A stretch of 64,000 bases of DNA from Myxococcales bacterium (GTDB lineage: Bacteria > Myxococcota_A > Polyangia > Haliangiales > Haliangiaceae). Location: assembly GCA_016707895.1 (NCBI GenBank), contig JADJGV010000006.1, forward strand, positions 398,319-462,318, read 5' to 3'. Positions 38,940 to 49,998 of this stretch are shown here, in pieces. The position numbers were made by a program, and so were the translations under genes. Positions within the stretch are counted from its first letter, which is position 1. Each line of letters opens with the position of its first letter. The notes below the pieces were generated by a model. The model was not told the DNA's origin and searched no databases. It saw only the letters and a program-made list of their open reading frames with translations.

Positions 38940-40814
38940 ATGCGTGGCCACCTCGTCTTGCTCGCGCTCGGGCTCGCGACCGCGTGCACCGACCCGACGG
39001 TCGAGGTGCAGCTGGAGTTCGCCTCGGCCTCGCTCGCGGAGGCGGTCACGCGCTACGACCTCGCGGTGGTGGTCATCGCCGGCGCCGACTGCGACGACCC
39101 GCGCTACCTCGAGCTCTCCGCCGAGGATCTGGCGCGCGGCACGCGCGAGTTCATCCGCGACCAGCCGCTGAGCAGCCCGGCGACGCTGGCCAACGTGCCG
39201 CGCGTCGACCCGAAGCTGTTCGTCGTGACCGGCTACGACCAGCGCGGCACGGTCATCGCCGGCGGGTGCGCCGACGTGCGGGAGGCGATCGAGGCGGACC
39301 GGCCGGTCCCGATCCTGATGGAGCCAGCGCTGATCACCCGGGTGATCGACTCCGACGCGGTGACGCCGAGCCTGACGCTGCCGGAGACCGACGGGTTCGA
39401 GTTGCTGGCCCGCGAGCGGCGGCGCGACGGCGCCCCGGTGGCCCAGGCCGCCCTGCGCTTCGTGCTGCGCACCAGCGTCGGCGACCTGCCGCTCGCGACG
39501 ACCGGCGATACCCCGTCGATCCAGATCACGCCGGTCGCCGGCACCGACAGCGTGTTCACGGTCAGCGGCCTCGCGGGTCTCACCCTCGACCAGCTGCCGG
39601 GCGACACCCAGCCCGCCGGCCCCGCCGAGCTGGTGATCCGCGGCGCCTGGTCCGACGAGGTCAACCGGATCCCGGTCAGCATCGCCGTGCCCTCCACCCG
39701 GGCCACGCTCGACGACGGCCCCGTCCGCAACCAGATCGCGGCGGCGTGGACGACCCTCCCGTGCCTCGCCTCCACCAGCGGGCCATGCGTCCGCGCCGCG
39801 GCGCTGGTCCAGGGCGCGGCGGGCGACCCGCACCTGGTGACGTTCACGATCATGTGGGCCGACGGCGCGCCGATCCCCAGCATCGCGCGCACCGTCGGGC
39901 CCGAGTTGCCCGGGGCGCGCACGCTGGTCGCGTTCGAGCGGCCCACCGGCGCAGCCCTCCGCCTGGTCACCCGCACCGCCACCGGGTGGACCACGCTGCA
40001 GCTGACCGGCGAGGACTGGCGCGCCACCCCTGGCACCGAGGTCACCGCCGCGGCCGATCAGCTCCTCGCGTTCCCCCCGTGCGGGAGCGACGCGACGATC
40101 GGCCTGCTGGCCATCACCGGCGGCCGCGCGAGCGGCTACGAGCGCCCCCTCCCCCTGGTCGACCCCACCGCCCGCATCGGCTGGCTCGCGGCGGTGATCC
40201 AGGGATGGCTCGACCAGGGCGAGACGATCGAGCTGCTCGGCGCGGCGTGCCTGCGCACCCGCCACTCGGGCGGCGAGGCGGTCTTCGTGCCAGGGCTCGC
40301 GGTCCGCCGGACCACCGCCGCCATGGCGACGATCACCCTGCTGCTGTCAGACGGATCCGAGGCGAAGGTCGTCGACACCGATCTGGTCGGCGCGGTCACC
40401 GCGGCGATGGTGGGCGAGGCCCCGGCGATCATCGCCGCGTCACCGGAGCACAACGCGCTGCAGGTGCTGTCGTCGCGGTTGATCTACGACGGTGCGGGGC
40501 TGCGGATGGTCCCCGACGGGCTCATCGCCCACCCGGTGCCGGCGGTGCCCAAGGCGCTGACCGCGCTCGACGCCAACGTGGACGGCGTCGAGGACACGCT
40601 CGCGCTGGTGCCGGTCGGCGCCGACCTCGGCCTGGCGATGACGATCGGGCGCGGCCGCGCCGACGACGCGCTGAGCGCCACCCTGCGGCTGGACCTGCCC
40701 GCGCCCGTCCAGCGCCTGGTGCCGCTCGGCCAGCCCGGCCAGCGCCAGCGCCTGGTGGTCCTCGACGACGAAGGCGTCGTGGTCTTCGACTTCGCCCCAC
40801 CGCGGCCCCGGTGA
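38940..40814 (+). CDS. Large lipoprotein, function unknown
   Basis: The 624-residue precursor has a short signal and lipobox (LLALGLATAC). The mature part is beta-rich with scattered cysteines (CDDPRY, CLASTSGPC) and no recognised domain. The last ~150 residues have DANVDGVEDTLALVPVGAD, like the FG-GAP-type repeats of extracellular propellers. It is probably anchored in the outer membrane facing outward or the periplasm. Its stop overlaps the MFS start (TGATG). Confidence 0.6.
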   Translation: MRGHLVLLALGLATACTDPTVEVQLEFASASLAEAVTRYDLAVVVIAGADCDDPRYLELSAEDLARGTREFIRDQPLSSPATLANVPRVDPKLFVVTGYDQRGTVIAGGCADVREAIEADRPVPILMEPALITRVIDSDAVTPSLTLPETDGFELLARERRRDGAPVAQAALRFVLRTSVGDLPLATTGDTPSIQITPVAGTDSVFTVSGLAGLTLDQLPGDTQPAGPAELVIRGAWSDEVNRIPVSIAVPSTRATLDDGPVRNQIAAAWTTLPCLASTSGPCVRAAALVQGAAGDPHLVTFTIMWADGAPIPSIARTVGPELPGARTLVAFERPTGAALRLVTRTATGWTTLQLTGEDWRATPGTEVTAAADQLLAFPPCGSDATIGLLAITGGRASGYERPLPLVDPTARIGWLAAVIQGWLDQGETIELLGAACLRTRHSGGEAVFVPGLAVRRTTAAMATITLLLSDGSEAKVVDTDLVGAVTAAMVGEAPAIIAASPEHNALQVLSSRLIYDGAGLRMVPDGLIAHPVPAVPKALTALDANVDGVEDTLALVPVGADLGLAMTIGRGRADDALSATLRLDLPAPVQRLVPLGQPGQRQRLVVLDDEGVVVFDFAPPRPR

Positions 40815-42082
40815 TGCCCCGCCCGCCGCGGCCCCCCGCCCCGCCCCGCGCGCCGCTGCCGCGCGAGGTCGTCGTGCTCGGCTGGGTGTCGTTCTTCAAC
40901 GACGTCTCGAGCGAGATGATCTACCCGCTGCTGCCGCTGTTCATGGTGGTGGTGCTGGGCGCGTCGGCCACGTCGCTGGGCTGGGTCGAGGGCGTCGCCC
41001 AGGGCGTGGTCGCGCTCTTGTCGGCGTGGGTCGGCTGGCGCAGCGATCGCTTCCGCCGGCGCGTGCCGTACGTGCGCTGGGGCTACGGCCTGCCGGTGAT
41101 CGGCAAGGGCCTGCTGGTCACCGCGGTGTCGTGGCCGATGGTGCTGCTCGGCCGCACCGTCGATCGCGTCGGCAAGGGCATCCGCTCGAGCCCGCGCGAC
41201 GCGCTGATCGCCGACACCACGCCCGCCGCCGATCGCGGCCGCGCGTTCGGTCTGCACCGCACGATGGACAGCGCCGGCGCGGTGGTCGGCGTGCTCGGCT
41301 CAGCGCTGCTGCTGTGGTGGCTGAGCGGCTCGCCGGTCGAGGGCGCGACCACCGCGCAGGTCGCGCACACCGCCACCGCGTTCCGCACGATCTTCGCGAT
41401 CGCCGCCGGGCTGGGCCTGGCCGCGCTGGCGTGCACGCTGCTCCTGCGCGAGCCGCCCCACGACGCCGGGCCCGCCGCGGCGAGCGGGCCGCCGCCGACC
41501 TTGCGCGACGGGCTGCGCGGCCTGTCGCGCGGCTACTGGATCGTGATGGCGTTCTTGCTGCTGTTCTCGCTGGCCAACAGCAGCGACACGTTCCTGCTGC
41601 TGCGCGCCAGCCAGGTCGGGCTAGCGCCGTGGGAGGTGGTGCTGATCTACGCGCTGTACAGCCTGGTCTACACGCTGGCCTCGTACCCCGCCGGCCTGCT
41701 CAGCGATCGGGTCGGCCGCTGGCCGCTGCTCGGCGTGGGCTGGGCGATCTACGCCGCGGTCTACCTCGGCCTCGCGGTCACCGGCGCCACCGCGATCTGG
41801 CCGCTGCTCGCGGTCTACGGCCTGTACATCGCGCTCACCGACGGCGTCGGCAAGGCGCTGCTCGCCGACCACGTGCCGCGCGCCCGTCGCGGCCTGGCGC
41901 TGGGCCTGTTCTACATGGCCTCGGGCGGCACGATGGTCGCCGCCAGCGTGGTCGCCGGCCTCTTGTGGGATCGGGTCGGGCCGGCCGCGCCGTTCTGGTT
42001 CGGCGGCGCCACCGCCGCGGTCGCGGTCGCGCTGGTGCTGGTGGTGCGGCCGTGGCGGGTCACCTCGACGATCGCCGCGTAG
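40814..42082 (+). CDS. MFS transporter
   Basis: The 422-residue protein has about twelve membrane segments. The loop between segments 2 and 3 reads GWRSDRFRRRVPY, in the MFS signature position. VDRVGKGIRSSPRDALIADT is shared with a well-known group of MFS exporters of uncertain substrate. N- and C-halves are separated by a polar loop at about residues 215-235. It is translationally coupled to the preceding lipoprotein, which may hint at envelope-linked export. Confidence 0.85.
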   Translation: MPRPPRPPAPPRAPLPREVVVLGWVSFFNDVSSEMIYPLLPLFMVVVLGASATSLGWVEGVAQGVVALLSAWVGWRSDRFRRRVPYVRWGYGLPVIGKGLLVTAVSWPMVLLGRTVDRVGKGIRSSPRDALIADTTPAADRGRAFGLHRTMDSAGAVVGVLGSALLLWWLSGSPVEGATTAQVAHTATAFRTIFAIAAGLGLAALACTLLLREPPHDAGPAAASGPPPTLRDGLRGLSRGYWIVMAFLLLFSLANSSDTFLLLRASQVGLAPWEVVLIYALYSLVYTLASYPAGLLSDRVGRWPLLGVGWAIYAAVYLGLAVTGATAIWPLLAVYGLYIALTDGVGKALLADHVPRARRGLALGLFYMASGGTMVAASVVAGLLWDRVGPAAPFWFGGATAAVAVALVLVVRPWRVTSTIAA

Positions 42083-42142
42083 CCTTCGTCCCGCTCCGGT
42101 TCACGTCGCGCAACCCGTCCGATGCGCACGCACCACCCGGGA

Positions 42143-42206
42143 GGCTTGAGGACAAGCCGTCTCGCGTATCGACCTCGCCGGGGAGCGTTTGTCGACAAGC
42201 CCTCCC
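42143..42206. repeat. Double-hairpin intergenic element with TGTCGACA core
   Basis: Two hairpins, GGCTTGAGGACAAGCC (42143-42158) and a 26-bp palindrome centred on TGTCGACA (42181-42206, one mismatch and one wobble), flank GTCTCGCGTAT. The same GTCTCGCGTAT plus palindrome recurs at 61384-61439. It lies between convergent genes and may also terminate both. Confidence 0.6.
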
Positions 42207-42212
42207 AGGAAT

Positions 42213-44354
<2,142 letters not shown>

Positions 44355-44461
44355 CGGCGGACCCTGGCACGCGGCGCGCGCGCCTACAAGCCAGCTGAGC
44401 GACACTCCGGCGATGCGGCACCACGGGTCGAAGCGATCGCTCAAGCGCGCCGACCTGCCCG

Positions 44462-44542
44462 CCGCCGCACACCTACCGCGTGCGCGCCGATCAGCCGGGC
44501 AACGCCAACAGCGCGCCGCCGTACCCGATCGCGATCGAGTAG
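44462..44542 (+). pseudogene. Possible 3' remnant of a lost gene
   Basis: The frame ends YRVRADQPGNANSAPPYPIA then IE and a stop, which reads like the C-terminus of a secreted protein. There is no start and no coding sequence upstream in this frame. It sits in the 215-bp gap between the helicase and HNH genes, which holds nothing else I can support. Confidence 0.25.
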
Positions 44543-44569
44543 GAGACTCGTGCGCGGCACCCAAGGTCG

Positions 44570-45889
44570 TCAGCGCGCCCCCGCCTTCGCGGCCCCCCGG
44601 GTTCTCCTGGCCGCTGGGTGCTTGGCTCGTCGACGCCTGCGTGCGGCCGGCGGCGCCCCGACCTCGACACCGACCCGTGTCGCCGCGACCTCGCCGCCCG
44701 CAGGATCGGGCGCCACCGCTCCCGCATCTCCCACGTGGGACGGCGGCGCCCCGTACGGCCGCCCGTCGGCGTGCGTGATCCGCAGCTTGGCGGGCGCGGT
44801 CCCGCCGATCCGCAGCCGGCCGTCGTGCGCGGCCTTGTGGTGCGCCGAGCACATCACCGCCAGCTTGGTCGGCGTGTGCTTGCCGCCCTGCGCTCGCGGC
44901 ACGATGTGGTGCACGTCGACGTACCGCGCGTTGCGGCACCCCGGCACGACGCAGCGCCCGCGATCCCGCCGCAGCACCGCGCGCCGGGTCCGCGGCGGGA
45001 TCGTCTTGGTCACCCGCGCGGGCTTGTCGCCGTCGACCCGCCCGAGCAGCTCCGCGTCGCACGACGCCTGCGCCAGCTCGGTCTCGCTGATCTCGATCGT
45101 GTGCCCGGCGACGTCCTGCCACGCGCGCATGCAGTCGGTGCACCGCGTGATCGCGATCTGATACATGGGGCCGGACGCCGCCGCGGCATCTCCCTCGTGC
45201 GACGCCGACGCGGCACCTGCCCCGTGGGACCCGGCGCCCGCCAGCTGGCCATCGCACAAGGTCGCGAGCAGGTCGCCGTCGGTGAGCGGGTGCCCGCACG
45301 CCGCCTCCAGCGCGCGCCGCGCCGCGGTGAACTTGCCCAGCACCGCCGCCGGCAGCAGCAGCCGCAGCTCGTGCAGCCGCGCGGCGGGGTCGGGCGGATC
45401 GTCCGGCGAGTCGCCCCGCCGCCGTCCGGTGACCATCTCCTCGATCTCCCGCACGGTGTGCTTGGCCGCCGCCGTCAGCCACGCCGCCTCGGTGTCGACG
45501 GTCGCGACCCGGGTCAGCTCGCGGGCCGCGCTGTACGCGACGTCGCCCGCGCTCATCGCCGCTCGCAGCTTCGGCAGCCCCTCGAGCGCGTCGGCCACCC
45601 GCAGTCGCTCGCGCGCCGGCCCCGGCGCGTAGCCCAGGATGCGCTCGACATACTCGAAGAACGACGCGAAGCCGAGCTCGCGATGGACGCCCAGCGCCCG
45701 CGCGCGCCGCAGCCACGCGGCCTCCTCGACGTCGAGCGCCGCCCGCCGCCGCGCCAGCCCGCGCAACGTCCGGTCGACGACGCGCCAGTCGTCCGCGCCC
45801 GCCGCCGCGGCCGCCGTCCCCGCGGCCGCCGCCCCCGCGCCCGACGCACCCGCGCCCACCTGCTGTCCGCCCGCTGCCCTGTCCACCAT
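44570..45889 (-). CDS. DUF222/HNH endonuclease
   Basis: The 439-residue protein has an N-terminal DUF222-like helical region (DDWRVVDRTLRGLARRRAAL, FASFFEYVERILGYAPGPAR) and a C-terminal HNH nuclease. CVVPGCRNARYVDVHHIVPR is followed by MCSAHHKAAHDG; the cysteine pairs stabilise the fold and the His pairs bind the metal. The DUF222-HNH pairing is common in actinobacterial repeat families and occurs in myxobacteria; its biological role is unsettled. GAGGGG stands ahead of the ATG as ribosome site. An array of TGTCCG inverted repeats lies 58-150 bp upstream. The last ~60 residues are basic and Ala-rich. Confidence 0.85.
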   Translation of the reverse strand: MVDRAAGGQQVGAGASGAGAAAAGTAAAAAGADDWRVVDRTLRGLARRRAALDVEEAAWLRRARALGVHRELGFASFFEYVERILGYAPGPARERLRVADALEGLPKLRAAMSAGDVAYSAARELTRVATVDTEAAWLTAAAKHTVREIEEMVTGRRRGDSPDDPPDPAARLHELRLLLPAAVLGKFTAARRALEAACGHPLTDGDLLATLCDGQLAGAGSHGAGAASASHEGDAAAASGPMYQIAITRCTDCMRAWQDVAGHTIEISETELAQASCDAELLGRVDGDKPARVTKTIPPRTRRAVLRRDRGRCVVPGCRNARYVDVHHIVPRAQGGKHTPTKLAVMCSAHHKAAHDGRLRIGGTAPAKLRITHADGRPYGAPPSHVGDAGAVAPDPAGGEVAATRVGVEVGAPPAARRRRRAKHPAARRTRGAAKAGAR

Positions 45890-45946
45890 GCCCAGCCCCT
45901 CAGCAAGCCGCGCGCCAGCCGTAACCCCGCGACGCCTCGCCCCGCG

Positions 45947-46038
45947 TGTCCGAATCTCGGACAAGACGGCCGGATCTCGTCCGGATTGTCCGGCGCTCCG
46001 GCCATCCCCGGACAGCCGCGGGTGTCCGGCCCCGGACA
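45947..46038. repeat. Array of TGTCCG/CGGACA inverted repeats
   Basis: Within 92 bp are TGTCCGAATCTCGGACA (45947-45963), CCGGATCTCGTCCGG (45970-45984), TGTCCGG (45987-45993) facing CCGGACA (46008-46014), and TGTCCGGCCCCGGACA (46023-46038). They precede the DUF222/HNH gene and follow the RNA ligase gene on the same strand. They could be operators, nuclease sites or a cluster of hairpins. Confidence 0.65.
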
Positions 46039-46136
46039 TGCGTCAGCGCTCACCGCGCCGACGCACGCATCGACGCAGCCCGCTGCGCGGCCGGCCTGGC
46101 GGCTAGCCGCGCGACTGCGGTGACCGCCGCAGCCGT

Positions 46137-47141
46137 TCAGGCCTCGTCCTTGAGCAGGAAGTCGTTGTTGATGACCTTGAACGACAGCCGGCCGCCGAGC
46201 GTCGGCGACAGCGTCTCGGTCAGCGGCCGGACGACGATGCCCTCCTTGCGGTTGGTGGTGCCGGGGTACAGGCCGCGCGCGCGCTCGAGCCAGTGCGCGA
46301 GCGTGTGCGGGTAGCTGGCGGCGGCTTCGCCGGTGACGACCTCCTCGATCGGCACCGTCGCCAGGCCGTGCGCGGCGGCGAACGCCACCAGCTCGGCGTG
46401 ATCGAGCCGGCGACCGGCGCGCACGTCGTGGACGCTGAACAGGAACAGCGTCAGCTCGGCCAGCCCCAGCCGGTTGCGCTGGATGCCGGGGCCGCACAGC
46501 TCGCCCTGGATCGCGAACCCCGGCGGCAGCGCGTCGGCGAGGGTGTGGCGCTCGGCCGCCCGCCACACCGGGTTGGGGCCAGGCGCCAGCGCCCAGTTGC
46601 GCGAGCACGCCGTGAACGCGCCGTCGGGTGCGCGGTAGTACGTGGCCGAGGTGCCGTCGCACTTGGTGGTCACGTAGAACGGCTGGCCGCGCAGCTCGTC
46701 GAGCACGGCGAGCGCCGACTGCAGGCGGATCTCGTCGGTCTTGGGCACCGCGCCGGGGAACGGCCCGGCGACCTCGCGGCTGTCGGGCAGCTCGGGCTCG
46801 TACTTGGTCACGCCGAGCACGTCGCGCAGGTCGACGTCGGCCGCCGGCAGCGCCTGGTCGGCCGGCAGGATCGCGACCGGCAGCGCCAGCCCCTGCGACA
46901 GCACCCCGCGCAGCCGGGCGGTCTTCACCCGGAAGCCGCGCGGGCGCATGAACTCGGCCCACGGCGCGCCGTCGGGCAAGACGCTGTCGATCTCGAAGAA
47001 GACGCACGGGTCGCCGACGGCGAACTCGGCCTTCTTGACGACGACGTCCCAGCCCATGACCCGGGCCTTGACGATCTGGTCGGCGCCGACGATGGGTTCG
47101 AGCGATTCGATCCGCTGGATCGAGACGAGCTTGCGTTCCAT
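46137..47141 (-). CDS. RNA ligase (ATP), Rnl5/DraRnl-like
   Basis: The 334-residue protein has an N-terminal OB-like domain (ERKLVSIQRIESLEPIVGAD and VGDPCVFFEIDSVLPD) followed by a nucleotidyltransferase core. FYVTTKCDGTSATYY contains motif I (KxDG) with the adenylated Lys, GFAIQGELCGPGIQRNRLGL fits motif IV, and EGIVVRPL and LSFKVINNDFL fit motifs IV-V. An N-terminal OB domain ahead of the core is the arrangement of the Deinococcus DraRnl group, which seals 3'-OH RNA nicks bridged by DNA. Local partners do not reveal its RNA target. ATG 47141 precedes the conserved ERKLVSI. Confidence 0.88.
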   Translation of the reverse strand: MERKLVSIQRIESLEPIVGADQIVKARVMGWDVVVKKAEFAVGDPCVFFEIDSVLPDGAPWAEFMRPRGFRVKTARLRGVLSQGLALPVAILPADQALPAADVDLRDVLGVTKYEPELPDSREVAGPFPGAVPKTDEIRLQSALAVLDELRGQPFYVTTKCDGTSATYYRAPDGAFTACSRNWALAPGPNPVWRAAERHTLADALPPGFAIQGELCGPGIQRNRLGLAELTLFLFSVHDVRAGRRLDHAELVAFAAAHGLATVPIEEVVTGEAAASYPHTLAHWLERARGLYPGTTNRKEGIVVRPLTETLSPTLGGRLSFKVINNDFLLKDEA

Positions 47142-47154
47142 GACACGGTCCCTG

Positions 47155-47190
47155 GCGAGTCGCGACGAGCGGCGCACCGGACCGACTCGC
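47155..47190 (-). other. Leader hairpin ahead of the RNA ligase gene
   Basis: GCGAGTCG (47155-47162) is exactly complementary to CGACTCGC (47183-47190) across a 20-nt loop, and GGTCCC occurs on both sides. It would lie in the 5' leader just before the start codon. Confidence 0.4.
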
Positions 47191-47249
47191 GTGGTCCCTT
47201 CCCGACCTCCCCCGGCGCGCGCCGACGCGCGCACCCGCGCGCATCGAGA

Positions 47250-47283
47250 TCTGCACCTTGCAGAAGCCGCGCGACGCTGTCAA
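47250..47283 (-). promoter_or_regulatory. Possible promoter and operator of the RNA ligase gene
   Basis: Minus-strand TTGACA (47283-47278) is followed by the dyad TCTGCA-n3-TGCAGA (47250-47264), which covers the place a -10 would fall. The -10 itself (CAAGGT or nearby) is poor. Confidence 0.3.
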
Positions 47284-47339
47284 CGGCAAACACCGGGCCG
47301 GGCGCGCCGGTCGGCCGCCGATCGTCGATACGATGGGCC

Positions 47340-47981
47340 ATGCGCCAACGTCCGTCGAACCCGCCCGCCCGCCGTCGCTTCGGCCTCGCCCACCTCGTGC
47401 TGCCGATCGTGATCGGCGGCTGCTCGTTCCAGGCCTCGTGCGGTGGCAAGTCCATCGACACCAAGAAGGCCGAGGGCGCGATCGCCGAGATGCTCAAGGC
47501 CGCGGGCGGCATCGACGCCAAGGTCACCTGCCCGACCGGCATCAAGATCAAGCAGGGCGCGACGTTCGATTGCACGGCGGACGTCGGCGGCGTCCCGGCC
47601 AAGGTGCGGGTCACGCAGAAGGACGACGCCGGCAACGTCTCGTTCGAGGTCGTCGAGGGCGTCGTGGTCGGCGCCAAGGTCGAGGCCGCGATCGCCGCCA
47701 ACCTCAAGGAGAACGGCATCACCGCGACCGCGGTGAGCTGCGGCGCGGCGGTGCGCCCGTCGGTGCCCGGCACCTTCACCTGCACCGCCCAGGCGGAGCC
47801 GCCGCTGACGATCGAGGTGACGATCAAGAACCAGCTCGGCACCATCGACTGGAAGCTGCTGCCCCCGCCGGCGCCCCCGGCGCCGGACGGGCCGCCCGAG
47901 GGCGCCGTGCCGACCGAGGTGCCGCCCGAGGGCGCCGAGCCGGCCGAGCCGGCCGAGCCCGCGGAGCCCGCCGCGCCGTGA
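47340..47981 (+). CDS. Lipoprotein with two DUF4333 domains
   Basis: The 213-residue precursor has a signal and lipobox (LVLPIVIGGC). Two DUF4333-like units follow, each with CPxGIxxKxGxxFxC-type cysteines or its variant: CPTGIKIKQGATFDC near residue 63 and VSCGAAVRPSVPGTFTC near 135. Each is preceded by a lysine-rich helix (KKAEGAIAEMLKAAGG; AKVEAAIAANLKENG). The C-terminal tail is Pro/Glu-rich with EPAEPAEPAEP repeats and may span the periplasm or peptidoglycan. Function of DUF4333 is not established. Confidence 0.75.
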   Translation: MRQRPSNPPARRRFGLAHLVLPIVIGGCSFQASCGGKSIDTKKAEGAIAEMLKAAGGIDAKVTCPTGIKIKQGATFDCTADVGGVPAKVRVTQKDDAGNVSFEVVEGVVVGAKVEAAIAANLKENGITATAVSCGAAVRPSVPGTFTCTAQAEPPLTIEVTIKNQLGTIDWKLLPPPAPPAPDGPPEGAVPTEVPPEGAEPAEPAEPAEPAAP

Positions 47982-47982
47982 C

Positions 47983-49215
47983 CTACGCCGGCGGCGGGCC
48001 GGGCGGCGCGTCGAGGCCGACGAACGCCGCGATCTTCTGCTCGGCGGCCTCCTCGACGTGGTCGACGCCCGCGGTGTACGTGCGCGCGCGGTCGAGGTTG
48101 GTGACGACCAGGTCGGCGCCGATCAGGGTCAGCATCAGCACGTTCGACTCGAACTTCAGCACGGTCAGCACGACGTCGGAGATGCGCAGGCGCAGCTGGG
48201 TGACCAGGCCGTACAGCGCGGCGACGATCATCACCGCCGACACCAGCATCGTCACGAGGTAGATCTTGCGGGCGACCTTGATCGCCTTGAGCGCCTCCTC
48301 CTCGGACATCGGCCGGGCCAGCCGGAACCCCGCGCGGGCCAGCACCCCCTGCCCCACCACCACCAGCAGCACCCCGGTGATGAACCGGCCGTCGCCGGTG
48401 AACTGGTAGGGGATGATCAGGATGACGTAGGCCAGCAGCGCGTACATCGGCGCGGCCATCGCGATCAGCCAGCCCGGCGCCGAGCTGCCCGGGAACAGCA
48501 GCTTCACCACCATCGACGCGCGCACCAGCCCCGGCATCAGCGAGATCGCCTTGGGCGCGAGCTGCAGCATCGCGATCATCGCGAACACGAACGGCATCAG
48601 GATCCGCTGCTTGACGCCGTCGACGCCCATCGCCAGCAGCATGTCCTTCTGCGCCAGCAGCCCGGCCTTGGTCCGGGGCAGCTCGTCGACGATCGTCCGC
48701 AGCGGGTAGACGAACACGATGAACGGCGTGATCAAGAACAAGAGCCAGCCCCAGAACAGCCACCGCCGCTGCCGGCGCCAGTGCGCCCAGTTCTTGAGCT
48801 GCACCCAGGCGATGACCAGGAACAGCGCCTCGGCCACCGCCGGCGCGACCTTCACGAAGCGGATCGGATCGGGCAGCTTGCCGGTCAGGCCGTTCCACAG
48901 GCCGATGATGGTCAGCGGGATCAGCGCGCAGGCCACCAGGAACAGCACCGAGCGCCGCCACGCCAGGAACGCCTGCAGGTTGGGCTCGACGATCGGCGGG
49001 CTGGCGTGGGCCAGCTCGTAGCGCTCGGCCGGCAGCACCTCGGCCGGATCGATGCGCAGCCGGAACGCGCGCTTGGCCGAGATCTTGAGGAACTTGAGGA
49101 AGCTCTTGGCCGGCACCTCCTCGAGGAGCGCGGCGATCGCGTTGCGCCCCGAGCGCGACGGCGGCGCGGGCGCGGCCGGGGTGCCAGGCTCGGGGCCCGG
49201 AGCCGAAGGATCCAT
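47983..49215 (-). CDS. Polytopic inner-membrane protein, function unknown
   Basis: The 410-residue protein has about eight hydrophobic segments, starting with SVLFLVACALIPLTIIGLW and including WLFWGWLLFLITPFIVFVYP and AAPMYALLAYVILIIPYQF. The N-terminus is Pro-rich and cytoplasmic, with a basic stretch (SFLKFLKISAKRAFRLRID). No transporter or enzyme motif is recognised. It converges with the DUF4333 lipoprotein gene, two bases away. Confidence 0.6.
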   Translation of the reverse strand: MDPSAPGPEPGTPAAPAPPSRSGRNAIAALLEEVPAKSFLKFLKISAKRAFRLRIDPAEVLPAERYELAHASPPIVEPNLQAFLAWRRSVLFLVACALIPLTIIGLWNGLTGKLPDPIRFVKVAPAVAEALFLVIAWVQLKNWAHWRRQRRWLFWGWLLFLITPFIVFVYPLRTIVDELPRTKAGLLAQKDMLLAMGVDGVKQRILMPFVFAMIAMLQLAPKAISLMPGLVRASMVVKLLFPGSSAPGWLIAMAAPMYALLAYVILIIPYQFTGDGRFITGVLLVVVGQGVLARAGFRLARPMSEEEALKAIKVARKIYLVTMLVSAVMIVAALYGLVTQLRLRISDVVLTVLKFESNVLMLTLIGADLVVTNLDRARTYTAGVDHVEEAAEQKIAAFVGLDAPPGPPPA

Positions 49216-49283
49216 CTGCGCATACTAACGTCGGCGGCGCCGCGGGTGTTCCGCGCGGCCGCGTTCGTGGATAGGATCGGCCG

Positions 49284-49982
49284 ATGCAAGCGCGGCGCGC
49301 GGCGCTGGGGCTCGGGCTGCTCGCCGCGTGCGCCGATCCGGCGCCGGCGATCCGCGACCTGCGGGTCACCGCGCCCAGCGGCGCCGTCGAGCTGGTGCCG
49401 GTGCCCGGCGAGGCGCTGGCGATCGCCTGGACCGCGGACGTCGACGGCGAGGTCGCGCTGGCCCTGGGGCTGGTGCCGGATCGCGTCGGCGATCCGACGA
49501 TCGCCATGGGGACGGTGCCCGCCACCGTCGGCCTGCTCACCTGGGCGCTGCCGACGCCGGCGCCGCGGGCCGGCACCTACCGCGTACACGCCACCGCGTA
49601 CGGCGACGGCCGACCGCTGGTCGACGCCAGCGCCAGCGCGATCGTCGTCATGCAGGGCGTCGAGTTCGACGCCGCGGCGCTGACGTTCACCGGCGCCGAC
49701 CTCGACCGCGACGTGGACGTCACGGCGACCGTCGGCCGGCCGATCGGCGTCGAGCTGGCGGCGACGCCGGTGGGCGCGACCGCGCCGCGCTTCCTGCTGG
49801 TGACCGCGTCGATCGCCAGCGACCTGGCGCCGATCGGCCGCAGCTTCCGCTGGACCGGCGTGGCCCAGGACGGCGCCGCGCTGCCGGCCGGCGCCTACGA
49901 CGTCACGCTGCGGGTCGCGCCCCAGGCCCGCCCCGGCGCCCGGTACGACGTCGGCGGCCTGGTCGTGACCTGGACGCCGTAG
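49284..49982 (+). CDS. Lipoprotein with two Ig-like beta domains
   Basis: The 232-residue precursor has a lipobox (LGLGLLAAC) and two beta-sandwich-like halves (AIRDLRVTAPSGAVELVPVP; GRPIGVELAATPVGATAPRF) with the alternating pattern of Ig/FN3 folds (AGTYRVHATAYGD; AGAYDVTLRVAPQ). No function is recognised. It lies in front of, and converges with, the VIT/vWA gene. Confidence 0.6.
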   Translation: MQARRAALGLGLLAACADPAPAIRDLRVTAPSGAVELVPVPGEALAIAWTADVDGEVALALGLVPDRVGDPTIAMGTVPATVGLLTWALPTPAPRAGTYRVHATAYGDGRPLVDASASAIVVMQGVEFDAAALTFTGADLDRDVDVTATVGRPIGVELAATPVGATAPRFLLVTASIASDLAPIGRSFRWTGVAQDGAALPAGAYDVTLRVAPQARPGARYDVGGLVVTWTP

Positions 49983-49998
49983 CGGTCCGCGCGCGCGA

